This document shows, in pieces, positions 6,356 to 6,513 of a DNA stretch of 6,513 bases (the stretch's first letter is position 1; every line of letters starts with the position of its first letter). Under the pieces are notes generated by a model that was not told the origin of the DNA, did no database searches, and worked only from the letters and a program-made list of their open reading frames with translations. The DNA is taken from NCBI GenBank assembly GCA_031277355.1, contig JAITMN010000222.1, positions 1 to 6,513 on the forward strand. The letters are read 5' to 3'. The position numbers and the translations under genes are program-made. Source of the DNA: Nevskiaceae bacterium (lineage in GTDB: Bacteria > Pseudomonadota > Gammaproteobacteria > Steroidobacterales > Steroidobacteraceae).

Positions 6356-6513
6356 ATGAAGCCCCGGCCAACCTTTCGCGGCGTTGTGATGCAAAAGCCA
6401 GTGAAGATGACCGCCGTATCCGGCAACGCCAAGGGTCCGCCGAAGATTCGCGTGGGACGGGAAACGTCGGGGCGCAGCGGCAAGGGGGTGTCGGTGATTT
6501 CGGGCTTGCCGCT
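6356..6513 (+). CDS. SUI1/YciH family translation initiation factor-like protein, N-terminal part (3' partial)
   Basis: The frame reads to the right edge and contains PPKIRVGRETSGRSGKGVSV (28-47) followed by ISGLP. This closely follows the first conserved block of bacterial SUI1/YciH proteins; from memory, E. coli YciH has a matching RQTSGRKGKGV stretch. Family members are small proteins of about 100-120 residues related to eukaryotic eIF1. They bind the small ribosomal subunit and influence initiation fidelity, but are not essential in bacteria. 52 codons are visible, and the C-terminal half lies outside the window. The start is uncertain: in-frame ATGs occur at 6341, 6356, 6389 and 6407, all with weak ribosome sites. 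6356 is chosen for the faint AGG at 6345-6347. The usual N-terminal segment with a (V)YSTE motif is not recognisable. The gene is divergent from the MFS gene, with 36 bases between the chosen starts. Confidence 0.72.
   Translation, partial: MKPRPTFRGVVMQKPVKMTAVSGNAKGPPKIRVGRETSGRSGKGVSVISGLP

Overview
The window looks like a stretch of chromosome from a Gram-negative, GC-rich bacterium. It is most likely a member of the Pseudomonadota, perhaps a betaproteobacterium. The basis is a TonB-dependent outer-membrane receptor, the style of the MATE, CorC and OFA-type transporters, a bacterial SUI1/YciH-like gene, and high GC: hand counts of single 60-base rows in the transporter genes give about 70%. 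The exact taxon cannot be fixed from what is visible.

Layout: (1) 1-1215 (+) is the C-terminal part of a TonB-dependent receptor, cut by the window edge. (2) 1228-2538 (-) is a CNNM/CorC-type membrane protein (DUF21, CBS pair, CorC_HlyC domain) that converges on the receptor gene with a 12-base gap. (3) 2561-3952 (+) is a MATE-family multidrug/cation antiporter, divergent from the CorC-like gene. The start region is very tight and contains a perfect 6-bp dyad, TGATAC-CGC-GTATCA. (4) 3998-4603 (-) is an HD-domain phosphohydrolase of the YfbR/HDDC2 kind with clearly lower GC than its neighbours. (5) 4646-6319 (-) is an OFA-family MFS transporter with a C-terminal extension carrying an extra hydrophobic helix; it lies 42 bases upstream of the HD gene on the same strand, so the two may be co-transcribed. 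(6) 6356-6513 (+) is the start of a SUI1/YciH-like gene, cut by the right edge and divergent from the MFS gene.

Together this is a transport-rich but functionally mixed neighbourhood: outer-membrane nutrient uptake, a CorC-like inner-membrane protein, drug/cation efflux, and anion or carboxylate exchange. No single pathway links the genes. I see no phage, insertion sequence, CRISPR array, tRNA, rRNA or defence system, and no stretch over 300 bases lacks a gene. The points most worth following up are the dyad at the CorC/MATE divergent starts, the compositionally foreign HD gene, the OFA transporter with its fused C-terminal helix, and the unusual N-terminus of the SUI1-like protein. I found no convincing previously undescribed multi-gene system.
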